A stretch of DNA of 64,000 nucleotides, taken from positions 37,012-101,011 of the forward strand of contig CACYTF010000019.1 in assembly GCA_902777335.1 (NCBI GenBank), in the 5' to 3' direction. The notes under the pieces were generated by a model. The model was not told the DNA's origin. It ran no database searches and worked only from the letters and a program-made list of their open reading frames with translations. Source of the stretch: an uncultured Eubacteriales bacterium (GTDB taxonomy: Bacteria; Bacillota; Clostridia; Christensenellales; Aristaeellaceae). Positions 54,177 through 62,703 of the stretch are shown piece after piece (position 1 is the first letter of the stretch; every line of letters begins with the position of its first letter). Made by a program: the position numbers and the translations under genes.

Positions 54177-54443
54177 ATGGCGCTGATTCACCTGACGGTT
54201 GTCACCCCGGAGGGCAAGTTCTACGAGGACGACGCCCAGCGCATCGTCGTGCGCACCACCGGCGGCGACGTGGCCATACTGCCACACCACATCGACTACG
54301 CCGCCGCGCTGAGCACCGGCGAGGCCCGGGTGACCAGCCCCGACGGCACGGTCCGCCGCGCCCAGGTCTCAGGGGGCCTGTTGCACGTGGCCAGCGACGA
54401 TGTGCAGGTCATCACCCACAGCTTCGCCTGGAAAGAGGAATAG
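54177..54443 (+). CDS. atpC: F0F1 ATP synthase subunit epsilon, short form
   Basis: 88 residues, where epsilon is usually 130-140. Only the N-terminal beta-sandwich is present (LTVVTPEGKFYEDDAQRIVV, GDVAILPHHIDYAAALSTG, VSGGLLHVASDDVQVI). The two C-terminal helices that inhibit ATP hydrolysis in many bacteria are missing, with a normal stop and a strong terminator right after. Last gene of the operon. Confidence 0.93.
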   Translation: MALIHLTVVTPEGKFYEDDAQRIVVRTTGGDVAILPHHIDYAAALSTGEARVTSPDGTVRRAQVSGGLLHVASDDVQVITHSFAWKEE

Positions 54444-54456
54444 CCGTTGGCTTTGA

Positions 54457-54500
54457 ACAACCCCGCAACCGAACGCATCGGCTGCGGGGTTGTTCTTTAT
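54457..54500 (+). terminator. Terminator of the atp operon
   Basis: Arms 54457-54472 and 54478-54493 (ACAACCCCGCA core) pair at 15 of 16 positions, followed by TCTTTAT. Confidence 0.85.
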
Positions 54501-54537
54501 GCCACAAAACTGTGCCGGGAATATCAAAACTTGGCCG

Positions 54538-54566
54538 TTGATGGCACAACCTTCAAGCGATACAAT
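54538..54566 (+). promoter_or_regulatory. Promoter of the second L,D-transpeptidase gene
   Basis: TTGATG (54538-54543), a 17-nt spacer and TACAAT (54561-54566), about 120 nt before the start codon. Confidence 0.6.
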
Positions 54567-54684
54567 AATTGGCATACAGTGGGATCACAGACATGAATTG
54601 TCATCGTCTTTTGCACCGCGGTGATGCAACCAATGGCGGTGTGTGCCCGTCTATGGTATGCGACATCGCGATGGAGGTATGCGT

Positions 54685-56682
54685 ATGAAGCGAATCCAAT
54701 GGATACTTTCGATGCTGCTGCTGGCGGCGCTCATCGCCTCGGCGATGGGCTGCGGCACGGCCGAGAACGCGGCCGCCGACGCCCCGTGGCAGGCGGATAT
54801 ACTGAAGCTGATGGACCCGAGCCAGGCCCCCAGTATCACCACGCTCTCCTGCAATCCCATGCTGCCGGAGGGGGCAGAGATCGTCCGCCGCAGCTTTTCG
54901 CAGGACCTGGTCAGCAACAGGGGCGACGTGCTGAACGTGACGTTCAACTTCGCGCTCACGGACGGCGACATGGGGGACGGACAGTGGGCCACCGTCACCG
55001 ACTGGCTGAAGGCGCTGGTGCTGGCCGCCGTGCAGAATGTGCAGGCGGATTCCGAGTCGCTGGCGAACGTGATCTACGAGGGCTACCGCGCCCAGCGCGT
55101 GCTGGCCCAGCCGGGGGAGACGGGCCTGCCCGCCTGGGCGAGCGAGGCGCTGCAGCTGGAGCAGATCGTGGCCGCCGTGCCCTGGTATCCGGAGCTTTCC
55201 GTCGACGTGAACGGCGACGCCACCGCGCGCCTGCAGGAGAAGCTCATCGAGCTGGGCTACCTGACCGGCAGGGCCGACGGCTTCTACGGCGAAAAGACGA
55301 AGGCCGCGGTGATGGACCTGGAGACCTACGTCCGGGAGCTGGAGCAGGCGCTGATCGACGCGCTGCCGGACCCCACGCCCACGCCCACGCCCGAGCCCAC
55401 GCCCACGCCGGAACCCAACGCCATACCGATGGTGCTGGACGAGCCGCTGACGGCGGCCGAGCCTGAGGCGACGCCCGCACCCACGCCGGTGACGCCGGTG
55501 GACGGCGTGGCGGACAGCCTGCTGCAGGCGTACCTGTACAGCCCGGACTTCCCGGTCTGCAACGGCGCGCTGCGCGTGGGCGACGAGGGCAGCGCGGTCA
55601 CGCGCCTTCAGACGCGGCTCAATCGCCTGGGCTACACCACGGATACGCCGGACGGCCTGTTCGGCGGCGGGACCTCCCGCGCCGTGCGGGTGTTCCAGTA
55701 CTACAACGGCCTCGATCAGACCGGCATCGCCGACGAGGCGACGCAGCTTCGGCTGTTCTCCGGCCAGGCCGTGGCGCCGGACAACGCCATGCTGAACGTG
55801 GGCGCCTCCGGCGAGGCGGTGTCGCGGCTGCAGAAGCGGCTGCGGGTGCTGGGCTTCGCGTCCATCGCCGTGGACGGCGGCTACGGCGCGTCCACCAAGG
55901 CGGGCGTTGAGAACCTGCAGGCCTATATGCGCGAGATGGAGAGCGAGGCGCTGCCCGCCTCCGCCGCCGGGACAGCGGACGAGGGCGCGCTGACCGTGGT
56001 GGTCAACGGCGTCGCCGACCCGCTGCTGTTGGACAGCTTCTACGCCGACAGCTTCCCGGAGATCCCATCTGACATGGCCTCCGGCGCCACCGGGCGCGAC
56101 GTGGTGCGCCTGCAGCGCCGCCTGAAGTGCCTGGAGTACTACACCGGCGTGACCGACGGCCAGTATGGCGCCGGCACGCAGCAGGCGGTCAAGGACTTCC
56201 AGAAGCGCCACAGGCTTCCCGCCACCGGCATGGCGGACAGCGCCACGATGAAGGCCCTGTTCAACGAGAGCGCCAAGAAGGCGCTGAAGCCCTACGTGCT
56301 GAAGGTCAGCGTGTCGGACCAGCGGGTGTACGCCTACGCCCCGGACGGCAACGACGAGTACACCGACCTGGTGCGCACGATGAAGTGCTCCACCGGAAGA
56401 AAGTCATCGCCGACACCCAAGGGCACCTTCACCGAGACCGGCCCCGGCGCGCGCTGGCACTACTTCAAGAAGTTCGACTGCTGGGCCCAGTACGCCTACT
56501 ATATCGAGGGCGACATCATGTTCCACTCGGTGCTGTACAACCAGAAGGAGGGCAAGGTCACCCAGAGCTCCGTCAACCACCTGGGCAGCAGAGCCTCCCA
56601 CGGCTGCGTGCGCCTGAGCGTGGACGACGCGAAGTGGATCTACAACCACTGCCCCAGCAACACCAAGGTGATCGTGTACTGA
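54685..56682 (+). CDS. L,D-transpeptidase lipoprotein with peptidoglycan-binding repeats
   Basis: 665 residues. N-terminal hydrophobic stretch with a possible lipobox (SAMGC), a ~150-residue domain I do not recognise, then PG_binding_1 repeats (LQEKLIELGYLTGRADGFYG, LQTRLNRLGYTTDTPDG, LQKRLRVLGFASIAVDGGYG, LQRRLKCLEYYTGVTDG), a Pro/Thr-rich linker (TPTPTPEPTPTPEP, about 233-246) and a YkuD domain with HSVLYN and the active-site SHGCVRL. It resembles the enzyme at 33625 but is longer and has the linker. ATG 54685 with GGAGGT 6 nt upstream. Confidence 0.92.
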   Translation: MKRIQWILSMLLLAALIASAMGCGTAENAAADAPWQADILKLMDPSQAPSITTLSCNPMLPEGAEIVRRSFSQDLVSNRGDVLNVTFNFALTDGDMGDGQWATVTDWLKALVLAAVQNVQADSESLANVIYEGYRAQRVLAQPGETGLPAWASEALQLEQIVAAVPWYPELSVDVNGDATARLQEKLIELGYLTGRADGFYGEKTKAAVMDLETYVRELEQALIDALPDPTPTPTPEPTPTPEPNAIPMVLDEPLTAAEPEATPAPTPVTPVDGVADSLLQAYLYSPDFPVCNGALRVGDEGSAVTRLQTRLNRLGYTTDTPDGLFGGGTSRAVRVFQYYNGLDQTGIADEATQLRLFSGQAVAPDNAMLNVGASGEAVSRLQKRLRVLGFASIAVDGGYGASTKAGVENLQAYMREMESEALPASAAGTADEGALTVVVNGVADPLLLDSFYADSFPEIPSDMASGATGRDVVRLQRRLKCLEYYTGVTDGQYGAGTQQAVKDFQKRHRLPATGMADSATMKALFNESAKKALKPYVLKVSVSDQRVYAYAPDGNDEYTDLVRTMKCSTGRKSSPTPKGTFTETGPGARWHYFKKFDCWAQYAYYIEGDIMFHSVLYNQKEGKVTQSSVNHLGSRASHGCVRLSVDDAKWIYNHCPSNTKVIVY

Positions 56683-56736
56683 TTCTCCTCCCTCGGGAGG
56701 CGAGGGAAGGGGGATAGTAGAGAGTTCAAGGCTTAC

Positions 56737-56833
56737 GCACCCGCGCGGCAACCTTGGCTCGCCCCGGTGACGGGACTGTGAGGTTCGAGGTGAGCGCACT
56801 CGCGCGGCAGCCTTGGCTCGCCCCGGTGACGGG
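56737..56833. repeat. Two 38-bp direct repeats in an intergenic element
   Basis: Copies at 56737-56774 and 56796-56833 differ at 2 of 38 positions (core GCCTTGGCTCGCCCCGGTGA). They lie in a GC-rich, non-coding stretch (56683-56940) that also has CTCCCTCGGGAGG and GAGAGGGGAATCCCTCC inverted repeats, like dispersed intergenic repeats of Clostridia. Confidence 0.7.
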
Positions 56834-56940
56834 GAGAGCTGGCGCGCAGCGCCTGAGAGGGGAATCCCTCCAGAAAAAATGAAGCGTAAAAAGCTACGCG
56901 GCCATCGCATTGCGCGGGGGCCGCGTTGTCATGATCGGTT

Positions 56941-57759
56941 TTATTTGTTCTCCACCAGCTCCGCCGATTTGAGCATATAGCGCATCACGTTTTCAAGCGC
57001 CGTGTAGTCCTCGTAGGAGGCGCAGAAGTGGAACACGTACAGTATGCGCCCGACGGGCCTGCCGATGACAAAGCCCTTGACCTCGGTGTCGCCCCAGTAG
57101 GCCAGATACGTGTTGGACATGCCCGGTTTTCCCAGGAAATTGATGTCGCCGCTGGGCGTGCCCACCTGAAAGGTCTTCGGGTCGTACTGGCGGTAGATCA
57201 TGCGCATGTAGGACGACAGCTCGTCGGCCAGCACCGTGCCCTCGGGGGAGTGGACCAGCTTCTTGGCGGAGATGGCCACGCGGGCCGGGAACTTGCCCTC
57301 CTCGGCTTTTTCGCGGTAGCACACGGTGAACACGCCGGGGACGTTCTCCCAGTGGCTGGGGTAGTTGAACGTAAAGCCCAGCGTGGTGTCCACCAGCGCC
57401 GAATACTGGTAGGTGCTGGCGTCCAGCACGTTCGAAGCGGTCTGGGGCCGGGGCAGGGCGGATTCGTCATAGGTCTGGAATTCCGACGGCGTCTGGGTCA
57501 GCGCGTCCACGCTGAAGTAGTCGTCGGACTGCGCGCCGTCGCCCTCGATGCGCTCCACGGGCTGAAGCGTGGGCATGGCGTTCAGGGCCGCGCTCTGGTC
57601 GGTCTCGCCGTGCTCGCCCTCCACGGGCGTCTCGGTGGCGCCCGGCGCGCCGGCGCTATTCTCCTGCGAGGTCTCGCCGGCCTCCGGCTTGCTGCCGCAG
57701 CCCGCCAGCGCGCAGGCGCACAGCGCGCACAGCAGTATCGCGCATAATACTCTCTTCAA
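56941..57759 (-). CDS. Lipoprotein of unknown function
   Basis: 272 residues. Type II signal peptide with lipobox LAGC, then a low-complexity Glu/Thr/Ala linker to about residue 60. A globular part follows with FTFNYPSHWENVPGVFTVCY, IYRQYDPKTFQVG and VIGRPVGRILYVFHFCASYEDY, a pattern seen in PsbP-like or DUF1795-like lipoproteins (YPSHW followed by beta strands), but I cannot assign a family. It follows murC in the same direction after 21 nt and may share its transcript. Confidence 0.75.
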   Translation of the reverse strand: MKRVLCAILLCALCACALAGCGSKPEAGETSQENSAGAPGATETPVEGEHGETDQSAALNAMPTLQPVERIEGDGAQSDDYFSVDALTQTPSEFQTYDESALPRPQTASNVLDASTYQYSALVDTTLGFTFNYPSHWENVPGVFTVCYREKAEEGKFPARVAISAKKLVHSPEGTVLADELSSYMRMIYRQYDPKTFQVGTPSGDINFLGKPGMSNTYLAYWGDTEVKGFVIGRPVGRILYVFHFCASYEDYTALENVMRYMLKSAELVENK

Positions 57760-57780
57760 CGGTGTATCCTCCCGGCGGTG

Positions 57781-59178
57781 TCAGGGTTTGGGCGTGTCGC
57801 CGTGCTGGGCGATCTGCTCGTTCAACAGGTCGATGTTGCCGCAGCCATGGCTGACCATCAGGTCGCCGGGCTGCCAGTGCGCCCTCAGAAAGGCCTCCGC
57901 GTCGTCAAAGGTGGAGGTCACCACGACGTCCACGCCCCGGGCGCGCAGGGGCTCCAGCAGCATTTCGGAGCGGATGTCGCCGGGGTCGGCCTCCCGGGCC
58001 CCCATGATGTCGGTGATCAGCAGGCGGTCGGCCAGGTCGAAGGTCTCCACGAACTGGTCGAACAGCGCCTTGGTGCGGGAATAGGTGTGGGGCTGCCACA
58101 CCGACCACAGGGTGCCGTGGGGCTGCAGCGACGCGATCTTCAGCGCGTTTTTGATCTCGGCGGGGTTGTGGCCGTAGTCGGTGTAGCAGCGCACGCCGTC
58201 GGTCACGCTGGTGAGCTCAAAGCGCCGGTGCGCGCCGACGAAGCTGCCCAGGGCCTCGACGACGCGGGCCATGTCCAACCCGCGGATCCACGCCGTGCCG
58301 ATGACGGCCAGCGCGTCCAGCATGTTGGCCTCGCTGGGCACGTTCAGCCGGAAGTCGCCCAGCGCCTCGCCGCCGATCACCGCGGTGAACGAGGCGCGGC
58401 CCAGGGCGTCGTAGCGCAGGTTCTCCGGGCGCAGCATGCAGCCCTCGCCCAGGCCGTAGGTCAGGTGGTTGCAGGCGGCGTTTTCGCACACCCGCAGCGC
58501 CCGGGGGTCGTCGCCCCAGGCCACGCACCAGCCGCTCTTGGGCACCAGGGCCACGAACTGCGCGAAGGCGGCCTCGATGTCGTCGATGTCGCGGTAGCAG
58601 TCCAGGTGATCCTCGTCGATGTTCAGCACGATGGCCACGGTGGGCTTGAAGTGCAAGAAGCTGTGGTTGTACTCGCAGGCCTCGCAGATGAAGTCCTGGC
58701 TGCGGCCGACGCGGGTGGAGCCGCCGATGAAGTCCAGCTCGCCGCCGATGTGGATGGTGGGGTCCGCCCCCGCCTGAACGAAGGCCTGGGCCAGCATCGA
58801 GGTGGTGGTGGTCTTGCCGTGGGTGCCGCTGACGCCCACGGCGAAGTCGTGGCCCTCCATCAATTGGCCGATCAAATCGCAGCGCTCGATCTGGGGAATG
58901 CCCAGGCGCTCCGCCTCCCGTCGCTCCGGGTTGTCCGAAGCGATGGCGGCGGAGTAGATGACGACGTCCGCGCCGCGCACATTGGCCGCGTCGTGGCCGA
59001 TGAATACGGGTATGCCCCGCTGCTGCAGGTGCTCGGTCTTGTGGGAGCCGGTGCGGTCCGAGCCGGTGACGGTGTAGCCGGTGTCGTGCAGATAGCCGGC
59101 CAGGCCGGACATCGAGCTTCCGCCGATGCCTATGAAGTGGGCGCGCTTGCCCCTGTATTCGAATATATTGGCGACCAT
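57781..59178 (-). CDS. murC: UDP-N-acetylmuramate--L-alanine ligase
   Basis: 465 residues. First amino-acid addition in peptidoglycan synthesis, cytoplasmic. Motifs: HFIGIGGSSMSGLA (UDP-binding), SAAI, GVSGTHGKTTTTSM (ATP loop), EACEYNHSFL, LNIDEDHLDCY, VGAHRRFE and the C-terminal Ala-binding TDYGHNPAEIKNAL (usual form DDYAHHPTEI, so Gly and Asn replace Ala and His). Length is normal. ATG at 59178 with GGGAGGAAAA upstream. Divergent from purR. Confidence 0.95.
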   Translation of the reverse strand: MVANIFEYRGKRAHFIGIGGSSMSGLAGYLHDTGYTVTGSDRTGSHKTEHLQQRGIPVFIGHDAANVRGADVVIYSAAIASDNPERREAERLGIPQIERCDLIGQLMEGHDFAVGVSGTHGKTTTTSMLAQAFVQAGADPTIHIGGELDFIGGSTRVGRSQDFICEACEYNHSFLHFKPTVAIVLNIDEDHLDCYRDIDDIEAAFAQFVALVPKSGWCVAWGDDPRALRVCENAACNHLTYGLGEGCMLRPENLRYDALGRASFTAVIGGEALGDFRLNVPSEANMLDALAVIGTAWIRGLDMARVVEALGSFVGAHRRFELTSVTDGVRCYTDYGHNPAEIKNALKIASLQPHGTLWSVWQPHTYSRTKALFDQFVETFDLADRLLITDIMGAREADPGDIRSEMLLEPLRARGVDVVVTSTFDDAEAFLRAHWQPGDLMVSHGCGNIDLLNEQIAQHGDTPKP

Positions 59179-59228
59179 GGTTTTCCTCCCATTTCTGCCG
59201 CGGATGATAAAACCATCCGCTTCATATT

Positions 59229-59257
59229 ATTATAATTCAAAAACGAACATCCTGCAA
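59229..59257 (-). promoter_or_regulatory. Promoter of murC, with a PurBox-like core in the spacer
   Basis: On the minus strand TTGCAG (59257-59252), a 17-nt spacer and TATAAT (59234-59229). The spacer holds, on the + strand, AAACGAACAT (59241-59250), like the CGAAC core of Bacillus PurR boxes. Confidence 0.6.
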
Positions 59258-59328
59258 GCCCATCCTTCGGCGCTGAAGGAAATGAAAGTTAAAAGTTTCG
59301 GCAATTTTCTCGAATTAGCACAAACCGG

Positions 59329-59357
59329 GTGAAAATCTAACATTTCCGAATTATAAT
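59329..59357 (+). promoter_or_regulatory. Promoter of purR
   Basis: GTGAAA (59329-59334), a 17-nt spacer and TATAAT (59352-59357). Several CGAA/TTCG half sites lie around it (59310, 59347, 59367, 59377), which could be PurR sites for autoregulation. Confidence 0.55.
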
Positions 59358-59397
59358 GGAACAAATCGAAAAATAATTCGGAATTGAGGCCGCGTCC

Positions 59398-60219
59398 ATG
59401 GAAAAGATCAAGCGCAATGAACGCCTTGGGGCGTTGACCCGCATACTGTTGGATTCTCCCAACCGCATCCATACGCTCAACGAGTTCTGTGAGCTGTTCG
59501 GCGCCGCGAAGTCGACGATCAGCGAAGACATCGACCTGGTCAGCGCCTCCTTCGAGCGCTTTGACCTGGGCCGCGTGGAGACGGTGGCCGGCGCGGCGGG
59601 CGGCGTGCGCTACCGCGCGATCCCAAGCCCCGCGAAGGTTCGGCAGGCGCTGAATGATGTTGCCCAGCGGCTCATGGAGCCGGGGCGCATGCTGCCCGGC
59701 GGCTTCCTGTATACCTCCGACATCAGCGCCGAGAGCGACGTGGTGCAGAAGATGGGTCAGATCCTCGCCGCTTCGTACTATGACAAGCAGCCCCACCTGG
59801 TGCTCACGATGGAGACCAAGGGCATACCGGTGGCGCTGATGACGGCGCGCATGCTGGACGTGCCGCTGGTGATCGCCCGCAGGGACAGCCGCGCCTACGA
59901 GGGCAGCGCCGTGAAGATCAACTACATCGCCGGCGGCGGCAGCGACCGCATCGAGACCATGGCGCTCACGCGCCGGGCCGTGAAGCCCGGCCAGCGCGCG
60001 CTGATCATCGACGACTTCATGAAGGGCGGCGGCACGCTGCAGGGCATGGTGGACCTGATGAAGGAGTTCCTGGCCGAGGTGGTGGGCGTGGGCGTGATGA
60101 TCGCCACCGCCAAGCCCGAGGCCAAGCGCGTGGAGGGCGTGCGCTCGCTGCTCATACTTGAGGGATTTGACGAGCAGACCGGCCGCGCCATCGTGCACCC
60201 GTCGAAGGAATACGCATAA
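59398..60219 (+). CDS. purR: Purine repressor PurR (Bacillus type)
   Basis: 273 residues. Winged-helix N-terminus (RLGALTRILLDSPNRIHTLNEF, then AKSTISEDI) joined to a phosphoribosyltransferase-fold domain whose PRPP site reads RALIIDDFMKGGGT. In Bacillus, PurR represses purine genes and PRPP releases it. MLPGGFLYTSDI and IARRDSRAYEGSAV are typical. No ridA or spoVG follows; upp is next, after its own promoter. Confidence 0.94.
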   Translation: MEKIKRNERLGALTRILLDSPNRIHTLNEFCELFGAAKSTISEDIDLVSASFERFDLGRVETVAGAAGGVRYRAIPSPAKVRQALNDVAQRLMEPGRMLPGGFLYTSDISAESDVVQKMGQILAASYYDKQPHLVLTMETKGIPVALMTARMLDVPLVIARRDSRAYEGSAVKINYIAGGGSDRIETMALTRRAVKPGQRALIIDDFMKGGGTLQGMVDLMKEFLAEVVGVGVMIATAKPEAKRVEGVRSLLILEGFDEQTGRAIVHPSKEYA

Positions 60220-60245
60220 TGCGCAGCCAAACGCCGAATTTGATA

Positions 60246-60274
60246 TTGCCATCGTCGGGAAAATCGTTTATAAT
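60246..60274 (+). promoter_or_regulatory. Promoter of upp
   Basis: TTGCCA (60246-60251), a 17-nt spacer and a perfect TATAAT (60269-60274). Confidence 0.75.
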
Positions 60275-60305
60275 AGTCAGAGACTGAATGTGGGAGGGCA
60301 ATTAC

Positions 60306-60935
60306 ATGAGCAAAGTCGTCGTGGTAGATCATCCCCTCGTACAGCATAAGCTGACGCTGATGCGCGACAAGGAGTGCGGCAACAAGGATTTCCGCCAGCT
60401 GCTGGAGGAGATCACGATGCTGATGGGCTATGAGGTCACGCGCGATCTTCCGATGCAGGAAGTCGAGATCGAAACCCCGGTCGCCAAGTGCACCAGCAAG
60501 GTCATCGCCGGCAAGAAGCTGGGCATCGTGCCGATCCTGCGCGCGGGCCTGGGCATGGTCAACGGCATGCTGAACCTGATCCCCACCGCGAAGGTCGGCC
60601 ACATCGGCCTGTATCGGGATCCGGAGACCCATCTGCCGGTGGAATACTACTGCAAGCTGCCCTACGACGTGGCCGAGCGCGACCTGATCGTCGTGGACCC
60701 GATGCTGGCCACCGGCGGTTCCTCCAACGCGGCCATCGACTTCATCAAGAAGCGCGGCTGCAAGTCCATCACGCTGATGTGCCTGGTGGGCTGCCCCGAG
60801 GGCGTCGCCGCCGTGCAGGAGGCGCACCCGGACGTGGACATCTACATCGCCGCGATCGACGATCACCTGAACGAGAACAAGTACATCGTGCCCGGCCTGG
60901 GCGACGCCGGCGACAGGCTGTTCGGCACCAAGTAA
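60306..60935 (+). CDS. upp: Uracil phosphoribosyltransferase
   Basis: 209 residues. Salvages uracil with PRPP to [20 protein letters not shown] at the start, [10 protein letters not shown], the PRPP loop [12 protein letters not shown] and the C-terminal [14 protein letters not shown] are the family signature. ATG 60306 with GGGAGGG 8 nt upstream. A hairpin separates it from rsmA. Confidence 0.97.
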   Translation: MSKVVVVDHPLVQHKLTLMRDKECGNKDFRQLLEEITMLMGYEVTRDLPMQEVEIETPVAKCTSKVIAGKKLGIVPILRAGLGMVNGMLNLIPTAKVGHIGLYRDPETHLPVEYYCKLPYDVAERDLIVVDPMLATGGSSNAAIDFIKKRGCKSITLMCLVGCPEGVAAVQEAHPDVDIYIAAIDDHLNENKYIVPGLGDAGDRLFGTK

Positions 60936-60955
60936 CGAATCGGATATACAATGGA

Positions 60956-61003
60956 AGCCCGCGTGCGCAAGGGCAGAGACGCCAAGGCACGCGGGCTGCT
61001 TTT
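60956..61003 (+). terminator. Possible terminator after upp
   Basis: AGCCCGCGTGC and GCACGCGGGCT (11 bp) with a 20-nt loop, followed by GCTTTTA. It lies just before the rsmA ribosome site. Confidence 0.6.
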
Positions 61004-61015
61004 ATGGAGGCGGCC

Positions 61016-61888
61016 ATGAGCGAATACACCAATCCCTCGGCGGAGCTTCGCGCCCGTGTGGCGCTGGAGAAATACCGCTTTCACAAGAGCCACAGCCTGG
61101 GCCAGAACTTCCTGCTGTCGGAGGATATGATCGGGCGGCTGCTGGACGCGGCAGCGCTGAAGCCGACCGACAACGTGCTGGAGATCGGCCCGGGCGCGGG
61201 CGTCATGACGTGCCTGATGGCCCGTCGCGCCGCCCGGGTGCTGGCGCTGGAGCTGGACCGGGGCCTGGAGCCGGTGCTTACCGAGGTGCTGCAGGGCCGG
61301 GACAACGCCCGCGTGGTGTTCCAGGACGCCATGAAGGCGGACCTGAAGGCGCTGACCAGCGAGGCCTTCGGCGGCGCGCCGTACCGCGTGGTGGCGAACC
61401 TGCCGTACTACATCACCGCGGACATACTGCTGAAGCTGACCGGGGCCGAGTGCCCGCCCGAGAGCGTGACCATCATGGTGCAGAAGGAGGCCGCGGAGCG
61501 GATCATGTCCGAGCCCGGCGACAAGCAGTGGTGCGCCCTGGCGGCGGAGCTGCGCTGGTACGGGGAGGCCGAGGTGCTGACGGAGGTGGGCCCGGAGGCC
61601 TTTGACCCGCCGCCCCACGTGACCAGCTGCTTCATCCGGCTGAACCGCTATCAGGAGCCGCCGGTGCGCCCCGCCGACCCGAAGCTGTACCGTCGCCTGA
61701 TTCGCGCGGCGTTTGCCATGCGCCGAAAGACGCTGTCCAACAACCTGAAGGCGGCCTTCGGCGTCGACCAGGCGCGGGTCCTTTCGGTGCTGGAGGCGGC
61801 GGGCCTGGACGCCAAGGTCCGCGGCGAGCAGCTGACGCTAACGGAGCTGTGCCGCGTCTGCGACGCGCTGAGTGAAAATTGTGGCTAA
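61016..61888 (+). CDS. rsmA: 16S rRNA dimethyladenosine transferase RsmA (KsgA)
   Basis: 290 residues. Dimethylates two adenines near the 3' end of 16S rRNA. SLGQNFLLSEDM, SAM motif LEIGPGAGVMT, ELDRGL, catalytic VANLPYYIT, VQKEAAERI and the C-terminal FAMRRKTLSNNLK are complete. ATG 61016 with GGAGG 5 nt upstream; ATG 61004 would add four residues. Weakly separated from upp by a hairpin. Confidence 0.95.
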   Translation: MSEYTNPSAELRARVALEKYRFHKSHSLGQNFLLSEDMIGRLLDAAALKPTDNVLEIGPGAGVMTCLMARRAARVLALELDRGLEPVLTEVLQGRDNARVVFQDAMKADLKALTSEAFGGAPYRVVANLPYYITADILLKLTGAECPPESVTIMVQKEAAERIMSEPGDKQWCALAAELRWYGEAEVLTEVGPEAFDPPPHVTSCFIRLNRYQEPPVRPADPKLYRRLIRAAFAMRRKTLSNNLKAAFGVDQARVLSVLEAAGLDAKVRGEQLTLTELCRVCDALSENCG

Positions 61889-61892
61889 ATGC

Positions 61893-61934
61893 GTTCAATT
61901 TGAACGATGAGATTGACATATTCTACTGAATATG
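61893..61934. promoter_or_regulatory. Two palindromes at the CBS gene promoter (candidate operators)
   Basis: GTTCAATTTGAAC (61893-61905) lies just upstream of the -35 box. CATATTC/GAATATG (61917-61923 and 61928-61934) overlaps the -35 end and the spacer. Both are perfect and well placed to bind a repressor. Confidence 0.5.
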
Positions 61935-61941
61935 TTATGAT
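61913..61941 (+). promoter_or_regulatory. Promoter of the HEPN-CBS and (p)ppGpp synthetase genes
   Basis: Perfect TTGACA (61913-61918), a 17-nt spacer and TATGAT (61936-61941), 22 nt before the start codon. Confidence 0.8.
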
Positions 61942-61962
61942 GATATTAAAGGAAGTGACGGC

Positions 61963-62685
61963 ATGGAAGGCAACGCAGAGCGGCCCTCCGAGGCCTTTCT
62001 GAGGCAGTATCGCGTGCTGGAGGGATTGCTGGAGAAGCGCTACGCGGGCAAGAAGCTGGCGTCGGGCAGCGTGGTCATGGAGTACCTCCACGACGCGGAC
62101 AGCCTGCCGTACCGCGCGGACCTGGACATGTGCCGGGACATCCGAAACCTGCTGTCCCACAACGTGGACGGCACCGGGCAGGCCGTGGTGGAGCCCTCCG
62201 AGGCGGTGGTGCGCCTGCTGGACGCCATCGTGGAATACGTGCGCAGGCCGCGGCTGGCCGTGGAATTCGGCACGCCCGGCGACAGGATCCTGTTCGCGCA
62301 CCCCAACGATTCGGCGCTTGGCGTCATCCGGCACATGCTGCGCATGGGCTATTCCCATGTGCCGGTGCGCAATCGCAACGGCTTCGTGGGCGTGTTCAGC
62401 GCGTCGAGCCTGATGCACCTGGTGGACGAGCTGGGCTTTGACCGCCTCAGCGACGATCTGCGCGTGGGCGATTTGAAGGAAGCGCTGAACATCTCCGAGG
62501 ACCGCAACGAGAAGTACATCTTCCTGGACAAAAACGCCACGCTGAATACCGTTCGCGCGGCCTTTGACGCGCCCCGCGAGCGCAACAGCCGCCTTTCCGT
62601 GGTGTTCATCACCGAGGACGGCACGCCCCGGGCCGACATACTGGCGATGCTGACGCCGTGGGATGTGCTCAAGAGTGGAGTTTAA
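61963..62685 (+). CDS. HEPN-like/CBS-domain protein
   Basis: 240 residues. The N-terminal helical part (about 8-85) contains RDIRNLLSH with Arg61 and His66, an R-x4-H arrangement like HEPN or DUF4145 helices. The C-terminal part (about 105-235) is a pair of CBS motifs (SALGVIRHMLRMGYSHVPVR, VGVFSASSLMHLV; LNTVRAAFDAP, RADILAMLTPWDVL), which commonly bind adenine nucleotides. It precedes a (p)ppGpp synthetase gene by 18 nt in one transcript. Function is unknown; a nucleotide-sensing regulator is plausible. ATG 61963 with AAAGGAAGTG upstream. Confidence 0.7.
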   Translation: MEGNAERPSEAFLRQYRVLEGLLEKRYAGKKLASGSVVMEYLHDADSLPYRADLDMCRDIRNLLSHNVDGTGQAVVEPSEAVVRLLDAIVEYVRRPRLAVEFGTPGDRILFAHPNDSALGVIRHMLRMGYSHVPVRNRNGFVGVFSASSLMHLVDELGFDRLSDDLRVGDLKEALNISEDRNEKYIFLDKNATLNTVRAAFDAPRERNSRLSVVFITEDGTPRADILAMLTPWDVLKSGV

Positions 62686-62703
62686 ACCGTTAGGGAGGCG
62701 CCT

